A DNA stretch of 64,000 nt from Pestalotiopsis fici W106-1. Lineage: Eukaryota; Ascomycota; Sordariomycetes; Amphisphaeriales; Sporocadaceae. The stretch spans positions 1,663,490 to 1,727,489 of the forward strand of contig NW_006917100.1 of assembly GCF_000516985.1 (NCBI RefSeq), in the 5' to 3' direction. The notes under the pieces were generated by a model. It was not told where the DNA came from. It did not search any database and worked only from the letters and a program-made list of their open reading frames with translations. Made by a program: the position numbers and the translations under genes. Position 1 is the first letter of the stretch; the number at the start of each line of letters is the position of its first letter. This document shows, one piece after another, positions 11,129 through 22,638 of this stretch.

Positions 11129-12317
11129 GCGAGCAGCTGGTGATCAGTACGAAACTGCGAGACTAGTTACTTACACTCCTGGAGGCTACTCCACGTGGTC
11201 GTTACCGGCCCACTGAGCCAAAAGTACAAATTTATCTCTTTGAACACCAGCTATAACCCACACTATAAACATTTCCTTGACAGGATTCGTCCTCAAGGGA
11301 TGTGGGGTGTAGTCTGAGTCCCCACTGACGCAGCAAGTAACGCGAATAACCCGAGCAATACGACCAGGGTCAAAATGCGGTTAGCTCGAGTGTCAGGAGC
11401 AACGCGAATAACGCGAGTGACGCAAGAATAGGTACATAGCTTGTTGTACTGCGGCGACCCCGTTGGGCGCAGCGGCAGGTTACCCTAAGCTCACAGCACA
11501 GCAGGGGGCTAGCCACTACCAAATGGTCTTTCTATGCGCGTAGCTTGTGGCAGTGCTAGTGAGCCGGCTTGTACAATAAACAAAACCGCAAAATGTCATA
11601 ATCTAGGTAGACTTAAGGCAATTCGAAATGGTGCATACCTACATATTCAACTAAATGGGCTCCGGTTGCGAAACGCCACAAATTTGAAACGGGGTTATTG
11701 ACTTCTCATTTGGATGCCGGTGGGATGTCCTGTATGCTTGGCTACGTAAGGTAGGAAGGGGATGGAACCCTTTGCTCTACAAAGAGCAGTTCTTTGGCAC
11801 ATCATTTAACATGGTCTTGCGAACCTTTCTCAAGAATATCATACCTGTTTTTTCTATTCAGTCGATGCTTCTCACCTCTTCATAGCTTGTTTCATTGTTC
11901 TCTAGCTCCTTTCAACACCCCATTCTCCGAGTCCTTGCGTCAGGTCGGCAGTCCAGTCTTTCGTGGTTTATCGGTATCAGCCGAACATGGCTGCGGTTGT
12001 CATTGCTATCATGTACTTTGGGATATCTACGCTTTTCCAACTCAAAGTTGATTCCATTCATAATTGGATGTCTCTGTGAATGCGTAGACAAGTCGTACCT
12101 ATACGAAACAGTAACGATTGCTGCCCCATTGGCTTCCCATTGCCTGGCCAAATTTCACCTCTCGTCTGGCGCTTGAAATATTAACTAACGTGGTGTAGTT
12201 GAAATTGTTGGATATGTCCGCCAAGCCCGCAATGTCATCCAATAAGTACCCCGACTTTACAGAAAACCCGCACATCATTCAGTCCATTCTACTCAAAAGG
12301 CCTAATCTCATTTACTC
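11129..12317. other. Intergenic stretch with a short imperfect repeat
   Basis: No gene was recognised. A 17-base sequence (AACGCGAATAACCCGAG at 11339-11355) recurs with one change at 11401-11417. A G/C-rich patch follows. Small plus-strand frames near 11794-12176 show no domain. Confidence 0.45.
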
Positions 12318-14136
12318 TCAAAGCCAGTTACCTAGATTAACTGCCAGCAAGTCAGCACACCACTGGGCTAAATGGAATGGAGATTAAAACGGGGTTGTTC
12401 TCACCATGGATCGCTTTCACCTGTGTATACGCGGATAACGCATACTCGCCCGATTCTGTACCAATGCCACTTTGTTTATGGCCACCGAAAGGGATACCGA
12501 AATGTGAATCCTGAGAGCTGTTGACCTAAAGTACGTGTAAGCATTGCCATTAGGCCTATTGTAGGGATGAGCCACTTACCCAGACAGTACCAGCTTCGAT
12601 CCCGTCGGCAATAGTATGCGCCCGCACGAGGTCTCTGGTGAAAATCGAAGCCCCCAGGCCAAACTCGGATCCGTTGACTTTGGCCACTGCGTCGTCTGCA
12701 TCTGTAAATGCCTGGATAACGACAAAGGGCCCACATACCTCTTCTTGTACAATATTCATGTTACTATGAACATTCGAGAAGATGGTTAGTTCCATGAAAA
12801 ACCCCTTCTCGGACATTGCGCTGCCGCCTTGGACCAGCTTTGCTCCCTCAGCTTTGCCTGCCTCGACGTAGGCTAATATTCTTTCCAGTTGGGCTTTAGA
12901 AACCTGTGGGCCATGCGTCACGTTCTCATCAAATTGACTTCCAATGGTAGTATAGGCTTTGGTGTATTCCTTGAAGCGGCTTAAAAAGGTATCGTGTATA
13001 GATTCCTGGACATAGATTCTTGATGTCGCGGTACAAGTTTGGCCCATATTGCCTATCTCTAATTCAGTACCGAATGTAACTGGGGAACTTTGGAGCGTTG
13101 GTTACCCATAATGCCTGCATGGGACCATTTGATCGCCTGATCAATATCAGCGTCATCAAAGACAAGTAGCGGGCTTTTGCCACCGGTCTCGAGGGTGATG
13201 TTCTTGAGCGAACCAGCAGCTGCTCTCATGATAGTACGTCCAGTAATTGTACTGCCAGTGCATGCAATCTTGTCAATGTTGGGATGGTTGGCAAGCGCCT
13301 CGCCTGCGACCCTACTAAGTCCATTGATAATGTTCACCACTCCAGGTGGAAATCCTGCCTCTTTTATAAGAGCGGCCAGATACAGTGCCGATAATGGTGT
13401 CTGTTCTGAAGCCTTCAACACGGTTGTGTTACCGCAGGCAAGGGCAGAGCCAAGTTTCCATGCGGCCATCTTCAATCAGACATGAATTATTAAAGGGGGG
13501 TTCTTTTCTCATTGGGCACAAATTACCGACCATGACAGGGAAATTCCACGGAATTTTCTGGCCGCACACGCCTAAGACTTCAATCAGTGTTGCTGTGAAC
13601 AATCAATAATTGGCATTGCTTTAGCTATAGGCTCATGCTTGGTATAGGCGAGCTTGTCCTTGTTGGTTTCGATTGTTCGACCAAATATCTTGTCAGCCCA
13701 GCCAGCGTAATAGCGAAACACACTGACCACCTCCGGGCCGTCCTCGGTTATGGCGGCCTGGTAAGTCTTGCCATTGTCCCAAGCATCAATTGTGGCAAGG
13801 ATGTGGCTGTCTCTTTGGCACAACTCACTCAGCTTCCAAAGCAAGGCACCACGATCCGCGCCAGAGATGCGGCGCCAGCTATTGGCTTTCAATGCCCGTC
13901 GAGCGGCTTGCACGGCCGCATCCACGTCCTCGGGCCCAGCTGCTGCTACACCGACAATGGCAGACTCATCATACGGGTTGGTCGGCTCAATTGTTGCGCC
14001 TGATTTAGCTGGCACAAATTCATTATTAATGAATAATCCTAAGATGAGCTATAGTTTAGTTAGATATGCGTGAAATGAAAAGGGCCAGGTCTTATGGTAG
14101 TACCAGTTGGTTGCAAATATGTTGCATTATTTGGCG
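12318..14136 (-). pseudogene. Aldehyde dehydrogenase (ALDH), probably disrupted
   Basis: Reading 5' to 3', the recognisable exons are 14136-14104, 14038-13625, 13571-13531, 13469-13106, 13052-12580, 12525-12405 and 12340-12318. Together they give an almost full NAD(P)-dependent ALDH: GLFINNEFVPA, GVCGQKIPWNFP, MAAWKLG, GSTITGR for the cofactor, the LETGGKSP Glu, the catalytic Cys in GQTCTA, and a VNLG end. Two things argue against a working gene. The intron between EPI and GVCG (13624-13572) begins CT instead of GT, and reading through it meets a stop. I also could not find an ATG exon in phase with the first recognisable exon. The next intron has a weak GTCGGT donor. It could be a decayed gene, a gene with unusual splicing, or a sequencing error. 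Confidence 0.75.
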
Positions 14137-14840
14137 CTGTAAGTTGAGCAAATTAAGTCATTGCAAGATGGCTTAGAAAGGATACGCAACGTCTAACATA
14201 TGCTGTGAAAATGAACTTCAAGTTGCTGTTGAAAACTTGATTTAAAAGACCTGAAGACGGCTATTGCTCAGTTGAGAGATGTGTTAATGTAAGAGCTAAT
14301 CTACTTATTTGTCCAGGTCTAGAAAAAAAATAAACCCTGCTGGCCGAAGCTATTCTGATTATCGGTCAGTCTTAATCAAACGAACTGCTAGTTACCTACC
14401 TACATAACTTGCTGTTAATGATTTTTCTGTTCAAGGATCGGTGCCTCAATTCCTTCCGTTTTAGGTTGAGCGCACCCGTAGCGGGTTTACGAGATTCCAC
14501 TAGCATGACATAGCTCTGATCCATGAACTCTCCATGCTTGTGATGTCCATCTTTATTACAACATTTTATAGAATCCACTGTCATCGCCGGCAAACTTTTA
14601 TTCACAAAAAACGTACGGTGCGGAAAGTGGGTGAAACGGAAGGCGAATGATGGGAGGGCGACATTGGAATCATGGTGCACGGTTAGTAAAGCATGGCCCA
14701 GACTAAGACGCCGAAGAGTCATAACAAGAAAATTGAAACATTTCACAATGGTTGAATTCCAGAGTCGTGCCCAAAAACTTGCCAAATTGGGTCAAGGTCG
14801 ATAGCTGTCGTCCTATCTCTTTGCTCAAAGCATCAGAAAA

Positions 14841-14867
14841 GGGGTGGGGGCGGGGGCGGGGCGGGGC
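14841..14867 (+). other. Potential G-quadruplex
   Basis: There are five consecutive G-runs of 4-5 bases separated by single T or C bases, about 275 bases before the monooxygenase ATG. Short one-base loops favour a stable quadruplex on the coding strand. This is read directly from sequence; folding and function are inferred. Confidence 0.5.
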
Positions 14868-14977
14868 CCGCTATGAGTAAAAGTCGAGACGGCGGTTGTT
14901 AACACGAGTAGCATCGCAGTTGGAATAGGTGCAGCTCGCTGCCGATTGAGCAGAGCTCACTTCACCTCACGATCATC

Positions 14978-14988
14978 CTTATAAAGAT
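14978..14988 (+). promoter_or_regulatory. TATA-like element of the monooxygenase gene
   Basis: CTTATAAAGAT lies about 155 bases before the ATG at 15142 and is followed by a pyrimidine-rich leader. Confidence 0.35.
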
Positions 14989-15141
14989 ATATCTCACTGG
15001 GCAAGGCATCAGATCAATGTCCTATCTATTGAATGCTTCAGCTCTCAAAAGTGCACCCGTCGTCGAGTTTAACTATCTAGATCTTCCATTGACTTATTCC
15101 CAAGTTTCTACGTCCTCCAGTCCTTGAATTCATCCTGCAAA

Positions 15142-16903
15142 ATGAGCCTGATTCAAGAGCAGAAGAAGTTGCGAATCGCCGTTGTGGGCGTTGGCATGGC
15201 AGGTGTTGCTGCAGGCTTGGATCTCCGAGAGTAAGTAAAAAGGAACCCCTGTCATGCAACGGGATCTCAATGGAAGGGCTAACTCGAAGCAGCCTACCAA
15301 ACGTTGATGTACAGCTGTACGAGCGTTCCACCGAACACAGGCTTGCTGGCGCGTATGTATTCCACCGTCCACAAGACTCAGAACTCATCCTGAATTACTT
15401 ATAGCTGGCTCGGTGTCACGCCCTCGGCATTGCGACGGCTCGTTGAATGGGTCGATGAGGAAGCCGTGGACCGGGTAATGACCCGGAGATACAATCCCTT
15501 CACGGCCTTGCATTGGAGTACTGGAGAGGTTCTCCATAAGCCTCAGCAAGTCGATGGAGCAAAGCTCTCAAAGGCTGAGAGGCTTGACCAGATGGGAGTG
15601 TCCAATGCCATACGTTCCGAACTGCACCAGTTGACTGTGGCCCTTCTCCCGCAAGACATGATTCACGCAGGAAAAAAGAGTTTGGGCCTGGAACAAACAA
15701 ACGGCGCTGTGCGAATCAAGTTCGAGGATGGTACGGATGCTGTCGCTGATCTCGTCATCGCAGCAGATGGAATCAACTCTGTATGTTCACTCGTGAATTC
15801 GATCCCGGTAAAAACGAATGTTGACAAGAGACCAGGGCATTCGGAAAGCTTTCGACCCGGATTATACCATCAAGTATCTGTAAGGCTCATGACTTCTTCA
15901 CCATGTCAACAACTAATTATCGCAGCGGGCATCTTGTTTATACTTGTTTTTGGGATTATGAGAAGCTCAAGCAGGAAATTCCAGACCTACCCGAAGATGA
16001 CGTTGTCATGTACTGTGGTAACTGTCTCGTTTTTATGGGTTACGTGGTATGTGGAACATCCATGTCGTCTTGAACAACCATTAATTCTATCGTCACAGGG
16101 GTATAAGCAGTATGCGCTGGAACTGATAGTTCCCGAAGAAATGCCCGAGACTCAGACTGTGCGTTGGAACACAATTGCTGATGAAGCACGGAGTAGGTCA
16201 CCCAGACATATGCTGATGCGTATATACTAAAGCTGTCGCAGTGAATCATCTTTTGGAGTACTTCAAAGATTGGAATCCTATCATCAACCAGTTTCTCCGA
16301 GTTTCAATGAAGCATGACATCGACATGGTTATATTGCGTACGGAATTCCCTCCCTCATTCCAATCCGTACAGCTCTGAATTGACGATACTTTAGCACGCA
16401 GCCGGGGCCAATGGTCGCCATCCATGATTGCTAATCAACAGATAGCGTTTATCGGAGATGCAGCTCATCGTAAGTTATCATGACATTTTCCTCGCACTTG
16501 CAAAATGCTAAAACAGAGAAAACACACCAACAGCGACGGCAGGAGCATTCAGTTCTGGTACTTCATTTGCATGGGAAGATTCAAAGACTCTGTCATTGGC
16601 TCTCGGTCATGCTTACCAAAAGAGCAAACAGTGGAACACTGAGACGGTTGGCACCGCTTGTGAGTTTTGGTTTTAAACAGTCGTGCATCGAGTTTCCTAA
16701 CGCAAATAGTGAAACTTTACGACGATATTCTCTCCACTCACTACAAGAAAGTTTATCAGCAAGTCGAGAAGTTTGAGGCAGCCTGGAACAATGATTTGGA
16801 GGATATGGCACTCAATTTCAGTGCAGAAAACATCCACTGGATCACAAACCACGACGCGGACGAGGCATTTGCGAAGTGGGTGAAAGAGCATTCGACCGAA
16901 TGA
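15142..16903 (+). CDS. FAD-dependent monooxygenase (salicylate-hydroxylase-like, group A)
   Basis: Ten exons: 15142-15230, 15293-15352, 15405-15780, 15836-15879, 15926-16046, 16099-16192, 16242-16337, 16395-16469, 16534-16659 and 16710-16903 (424 aa). All phases sum to whole codons, and every intron is 46-64 nt with GT-AG ends. The N-terminus has the dinucleotide-binding turn VVGVGMAG. The mid-protein DGINS and the GDAAHPTAG motif (split by intron 8) are the FAD-ribityl and phosphate contacts of class A flavoprotein hydroxylases. Such enzymes use NAD(P)H and O2 to hydroxylate aromatic or similar rings. No transmembrane helix is seen, so it is probably soluble. The substrate is unknown. The transporter and small enzymes downstream on the same strand suggest a shared pathway. 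Confidence 0.9.
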
Positions 16904-18167
16904 AAAAGAATCGGGCTCGTTGATCCACGATAACAGCGCTGTAAGGTTTTGGCGGTCCCAACCAAGCAGGCTATCATCAACATAGAAGCAACATTTCTGG
17001 CGAGAACTCTTGGGGAAATGTCGCTCGGAGGGCCTGATCGTTGGTAGAATTCCGCATGATCTACATAGATATAGCTTTACTGAATGCATTCCAAAACACC
17101 CATCTGTACTCTAATTCTATCTTTTCTTTGACCCTTCCCTGAAGTCTTCTTAACAATAAAATATTCATGTATTACTTCTCATCTCAACCTTAGGATTTTC
17201 GTATAGCTAACGCTGCGTCGATATAGACTATGTCTGCAGCAGCTTCGCGGTCAAGCTTTCTACGGCATCGGTCTGGGGAAAGTCATTGGGCCAAAGCACA
17301 ATAGTTATGTTCGGCTCAACTATGCGATACCACACGTTTGCTGGAGGTTTGATTCGATCCCACAATTTTTGGACCGTGGTCTTGGTTGCTCTGGAAGAAA
17401 GCAGCTACATGCATTTGGTCGAGACCAATAGCACAGAACTTTATTTGCCCCCAATACAAACTGTCACCTTTACTAGTCCGCAGCTGGTGGTGCTTTTCAG
17501 ATTCGAGTAAGTGCAAGCTTCCGACACAATACTTCCACACATGCGCGCGGGGGGCTGGAGCGAAGGGTCGTTGATTACCTCTTCAGGGAAGACGCACGAC
17601 TCTCTTTACTAGCACATCAGTAATCAAACAGGCACCACGCGACCCTGCTCGACAGGGCCTCCCAACTTTCGCTATCACTATACTGGTCTCCAAGGATAAG
17701 TCTCGCCAACCAATCACACTCCCCAGTCTTATCTTCATGCGGCCCTGCATGATTTCTGGTCGTTTACCATGACGCTGATTGTGACTTGGCGTGGCTGTAG
17801 AAGTAGGCAGGACCTGTCGGACAGCCACCGGGACCACTCTCCGCGACGGTTCCTGTAAATCCCTGATTGATTTACAAAAGGACTGCAAATTCCATTTGAA
17901 TTCTCCAATAGTACATTGATCTCAAGGTCGCAAGATTTTTTCGCGACTAGCATTTGATTGATTCATTTCATTTGGCGCTTGATCAGTTTCCGATTTCAGT
18001 GCTCGCCATCAAATCCTCAGCACCTCGTCAAGATTCAAGACTAGCAGGAATCTTCTGTCATATCTTGACAATGGCGCCCTCTATTTATCGTTCAAGGCAA
18101 GAAGACTCATGAAACCGAACTGGATCAAGAGAGCATTGCGCTCGGAACAAGTCAGGTTGATACTACC
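16904..18167. other. Intergenic stretch between monooxygenase and transporter
   Basis: No gene was recognised with confidence. An open frame at 17286-17510 and the frames around it have no known motif. In the 100 bases before the transporter ATG a coding-like stretch (reading THETELDQESIALG) lies in frame with that ATG but has no start codon of its own. Confidence 0.45.
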
Positions 18168-20681
18168 ATGGACTGCGGCCTACCAGTCGTCAATAATAAA
18201 GCGAGCGAGGAGTTTCCTGGGAACCCTCACGTCAGTAGACCCCAAATCCGCTTATTAGTTACCAATACTTTTATCATGCTTACATATGTTTCTCAATCCC
18301 CTTCCACTAATGGTTTTTTTTTATTATCTAGGCACTTGACAGTAACGGTCATCTTTATCTCCTTCCAAGGCCAAGCCGGTCTCCCGACGACCCTCTCAAC
18401 TGGTCTCAAAAGCGAAAGTGGATAATTCTTGCCATCATCTGCTGGTATTATGCTCTTGCTGTTAGTGCAACACAGTTTCTGAGTAAGTCCTACTGCATGC
18501 TTTGTACTTGTTTCTTGTTCTTCTTTGTTCGCCCGTATGCTAAATGTAAAATATTTCAGGTTTCATATTACCTCAACTCGTTGAGAGTTACCCCAACGAA
18601 TCATTTTCCAACATTAACCTACTCTTTACCATAACTTCTCCTCTTGTAGCTCCAGCAGACATTATCTGGTTCCTGTGCGCCTTCAAATGGGGCATGAGGC
18701 CCACTGCTGTATTTGCAGTGTTTCTCTTCTTCGTCTCAAACCTGATTGGAGTTATCAACCCTTACCTCTTTGATCAATTTCTTGCAGCCAGGATCATTGC
18801 TGGGTTTGGTGTAGCCCCGAGTGATGTCTGTTAGTAACCTTTGTATTGGGAAACGTTGACAGTGGGCTGACTCGATCACAGTGAACTTCATCATGGTGGA
18901 AAGCTTCACCTTTATGTAAGCGCTTACGTACTTACTTATACATGCTTCTCGTCTAACATTACTAGCCATGAGCGAGGTTTATACATGGCTATCCTTGCAA
19001 GTGGTGGAGGTGTAAGTTGAAATTACGCATTCTTGTTATGGTGCTAAACATTTTCCTGCAGGCACTTAATTCACTGATGTGTATCGCCACAACCTGGAGT
19101 AAGGGGATGCACCTATTTCCGCGTGATGATACCACGCTAACATGATTGCATTTAGTCACGATTAATACATCTCTTCGAGGGTATGACTCACATGTATCTA
19201 CATTGTGAGACAGGTATTGACTTTGGCAAAGCGTCTTCATCTTTTACTCGATATGTTCTTTTGTATCGTTCGCCGCTTTATTATTGTTATTCCCTGAAAC
19301 AAAGTCAGTTGTTTACAAATCTTAATTCATCCCAAGGCTAATGAAAACTCAGTTTCCGGCGCAATGAATCCGATCTGATAGAACCAATCACGAAAGAAGA
19401 ATTCCATACATGGCACAAAGCTCTAAGACAGGGCGAGAGCTCAAGGCTTCTCATTAATCCTTTTGCAGGCCACAAAAACATTCCTCAGCACGGTTTTATG
19501 GATATTGTCAAATGGCTTTGGCTTGCGGCGCTGAATCCAGCAATGTGGTGGTGAGTCACTGCTATTACACACAGAGTTAAAGAATGTATTAACCTAAAAC
19601 GGAGACTTTTCCTCAGGTTTGGTGCATTCCAAGTTGTCCTATTTGGAGGGTTCAGCGCGGTTGCGACTTATTTTGCCACAGTAAGTCACAAAAGACATTG
19701 ATAATAAGTTGATGCGAAAGGGTCAATGAATTAATTCGTGTTCTAGCTATTGGAGTCAGCTCCTTGGAGCTGGGCTCCAGAAAATGTTTCTTTTATAAAT
19801 TTTGTGGTGATTCCGATGGTAATATACTCTTCAACGTGCCGACGTCACTACTAGCTAATAAACTGTGCAGGCCGTGATAGGTATTCTTATCGGCATATTA
19901 TCTGACTGGTCGGTGGTGAAATTGGCGAAAATCAGACGCGGATCACCGTGAGCAACTCAGTCATTCCGAGCCGAATTTTCATTTGCTTACAAAAGTTTAG
20001 CAAAATAGAGGATCGCTTATTAATGACACCGTTTCCAGCTCTATTCGGTAGGTTGATGAGAGTATGACTTATTTTATTAAATAGCTAATAGTGGCGTGTT
20101 TAGGAATTGCCGGGCTTGTTGGCTTCGGGGCTATGGCGCAATCATTCTACGCGGGCAATGCACCACACTGGTTTGCCTGCGTTTTCATTTGTTAGTAACT
20201 GTCTCAAATTATACAATTGTTTTCAAAAGCGATGATACTAACCTAGAATTCAGACTTCCTCATGATTACAGCGTTTTGTAGCGGGTTGCAACTTTCTTGT
20301 ACGCTCAAAGCTGTCTATCTCCGTGGTAAAATTGCTAACAAGTCCAGCCATGTACTTTGCGGGATCAGTGAGCTCTGAGCACGGCCTAGCTATGCTAACC
20401 ATGCTATGTGCCATTCGAGATCTAGGATCTTTTGGTTTAAGCTGTAAGTGAAATGAAATCACCTTGTGCCGTTAACCAATTCAAGCTGACCATGCGAACT
20501 CGGTTAAGATGGTATTGTCGCATTTGTGGATAGTGTCGGGTTTCTGAATAGCTTTGGTATATATGGAGCTGTCTTGGGCGTGTTATCTCTTGGAGCCATC
20601 CCGGTCTATGTTTATGGCGAGAGAATCCGACTTTTTCTCAGCACCCGTAAATATGCCCCTCGCGACGAAACAGAAATCTGA
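18168..20681 (+). CDS. Major facilitator superfamily transporter with 16 introns
   Basis: I could join 17 exons in phase into 518 aa: 18168-18230, 18332-18482, 18560-18829, 18882-18915, 18966-19011, 19062-19098, 19156-19180, 19232-19303, 19353-19550, 19617-19680, 19747-19818, 19871-19947, 20001-20047, 20104-20190, 20254-20298, 20348-20443 and 20509-20681. The start DPLNWSQKRKW is typical of fungal drug/proton antiporter-type MFS proteins. About twelve hydrophobic segments follow, with LLLLFPET at the end of the first half and a cytosolic loop, FRRNESDLIEP. The likely role is export or uptake of a small metabolite at the plasma membrane. The N-terminus is the weakest part: in-frame coding-like sequence extends about 70 bases upstream without an ATG. 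The seventh exon (25 bases) is also tentative. Confidence 0.85.
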
Positions 20682-22146
20682 TAAATGGGCTGGCAACCGA
20701 GATTGTGTGTCTATTGCCCCTTCCAGTCGTCGAGGGTTGAGGCCGGGAAATAAATCAGAGCCAAATGTATCGGACAAATGCAAAAATACGTCAATAATGA
20801 CGCAGTTTGCCTACAGCAAAATGATATTGTTAACATGAGTCTGCTATTCCCAAGTCACCATGACTTATGCAAGAGATGCCCCGAGGTAGCTCCATTATGA
20901 GTCCGCACTCTGCCGGTCAAAGAAGTCTATATTCTACCTCACTTCTTTCTCATGGATTGGTCAGTTTTTGGTTGTGATTAAGTTCCCAACCGCAATGAAA
21001 CTGCTTTGTTTCCGGTGATGAACATCATGGAAGCAAGGCTCGTGCCACTGGGAAAGCCAATATAGCAGCTTCAGACCTAACACACGCTGAAGTGAAATAG
21101 TATCTGTACCATCGATTTGTAAAAGGAAGTCATCAATATTTTGTATTTAGAGCATCGAATAAGGATGGAACTACTGTGTTCACCTTGACAATAGCTGAGT
21201 GCATTGAAGATGGACGCTTTGTACCACCAGGAGGTCGACTGTAGTACCCCAAATATAGTAACACTGTTGACGAGAAACTGTACATCTGCCCGCCAGGGCC
21301 ATGTTTGAAACCTTTCCCCCCCAAATGCGAAATGGCATCGACTTTGATAGATTGTATGTACCTGCATGCATACGGCGGCACAAGCAGGAAAGGATTTTCA
21401 ATCAGGCTCGCCCACCTCGGGCCAAGTCTGGGGTAGACTTTCCGATACGATACCGTAAAGCCTTAACATCTTATTGGAGGCTCTGGGCCTTGGACAGCTT
21501 TCATTTAGCATAATTGGCGATAAGCATTCATCGCAAGTGGTGACAATGTCCTTACTTTATTACCCACTCAACCACTAGTTAGGATGGGTATGATTCTTAT
21601 CGCACTTCCCATGGAATCCTTGCAGTGGATGATATGCAGCGCAGGCAGGCCACACCGGACGAGAGGAGGGTACAGTACGCAGGTGAACTAGCGACTTCAA
21701 AGAGAGTTTGAATCTTTGAGTGAAATTTGGCACGCGCACATGATCTGGATCGAATATGGAGTTCCCTGCAAGAAGCTCTCGACCTTTCTGTATGGGGCAA
21801 GTTTTGTGGCCCGCTGACCATCACCTCATCAAGGATGTGCTGCGTCCCTGCATGACAACCTAGCGGAGAGGGGGTAACAATTCAAGATCAAAGCCAAGCT
21901 AACTTCAAGTGTATAATAGATTGCCACAAGGGGGCGGGCGTGGAAACTTGCCTTATTTGGAGTCAAATGATTTGATGACTGAGAGAAAAGGTAACCAAGC
22001 ACTTTTATGCTGAACACTCTATTTTAAAAAAAGACTTATTTTGCTTTCAACTATATAGTGCTCACAAATACCAAGCGTTTGATTTTCTCTACGCACCAAA
22101 CATTCATTTACCACATACCCACTTTGCTATACATCCACATCTCGTC
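20682..22146. other. Intergenic stretch, no convincing gene
   Basis: Several frames of 60-96 codons occur on both strands (for example 21077-21367 minus), but none has a domain or plausible splice partners. The right end holds a TATA box for the next gene. Confidence 0.5.
22051..22059 (+). promoter_or_regulatory. TATA box of the PhzA/B-like gene
   Basis: CTATATAGT lies 96 bases before the ATG at 22147. A long A/C-rich leader follows, as is usual for fungal genes. Confidence 0.5.
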
Positions 22147-22638
22147 ATGACGTCAGTCGAAGACTTACGTGCTCAGAACCACGAAACCGTGGAAAAATAT
22201 CTTCACCACCTTTGCGACTCTCCGCTCATGGCTTTGAATCTTCTTCATGATGACGCCTGCAAGGAGCTCACATTTGCGACCTTTCCGATGTCATTCAAAC
22301 CGGACAATGTGCACCCTATCAGTTACCATGGCAAAGAGATTCTTAGAGAGAACTTTGAGTTCAATAACAAGTGCTTCAAGGGGGATTTAAAGAATAGGAA
22401 GGTGTATTCCACACAAGACCCGAACAAATTCTTCCTTGAAGCCGAATTGGATGGCACGTATATACTTGATGACAAGGTCTGGCCTTATATACAGCCTTAT
22501 TACATCATGGTGATTGAGTTGAGAGATGGTTTAATTATGCGTCTTCGAGAAGTGTTTAACCCACTTCAACTCCTCAAGACAGCTGGTACAAGCAACCCGG
22601 ACGCCCTCCTCGAGCGTCATCGACCCATTTCGCAGTAA
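22147..22638 (+). CDS. PhzA/PhzB-like protein (NTF2/SnoaL fold)
   Basis: An intronless frame of 163 aa, the same size as bacterial PhzA and PhzB (about 162-163 aa). The pattern also matches that family: LRAQNHETVEKYL near the start, then a region ending GKEILRENF, then NKCFKGDLKNRKVYSTQDPNKF, and LREVFNPLQLLKTAG near the end. In bacteria, PhzA/B are small dimeric proteins that promote condensation of the phenazine precursor. In fungi such proteins belong to a wider group of SnoaL-like cyclases or isomerases in specialised metabolism. I see no PhzE, PhzD, PhzF or PhzG homologue here, so phenazine synthesis is not implied. No signal peptide or membrane segment is present, so it is probably cytosolic. 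It lies between the MFS gene and the cupin gene on the same strand. Confidence 0.7.
   Translation: MTSVEDLRAQNHETVEKYLHHLCDSPLMALNLLHDDACKELTFATFPMSFKPDNVHPISYHGKEILRENFEFNNKCFKGDLKNRKVYSTQDPNKFFLEAELDGTYILDDKVWPYIQPYYIMVIELRDGLIMRLREVFNPLQLLKTAGTSNPDALLERHRPISQ

Larger units (their letters stand above)
14137..15141. other. Intergenic stretch upstream of the monooxygenase
   Basis: No gene was recognised. A minus-strand frame at 14396-14785 (129 codons) has no domain or homologous-looking motif. The stretch holds a G-run cluster at 14841-14867 and a TATA-like element, both listed separately. Confidence 0.5.

Noticed and set aside
15926..16230. Possible frameshifts in the monooxygenase
   Set aside because: All are explained by short GT-AG introns. 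The ten-exon model sums to exactly 425 codons.
22147..22638. Phenazine biosynthesis cluster
   Set aside because: Only a PhzA/B-like protein and a generic flavin monooxygenase are present. No PhzC, PhzD, PhzE, PhzF or PhzG homologue was seen.
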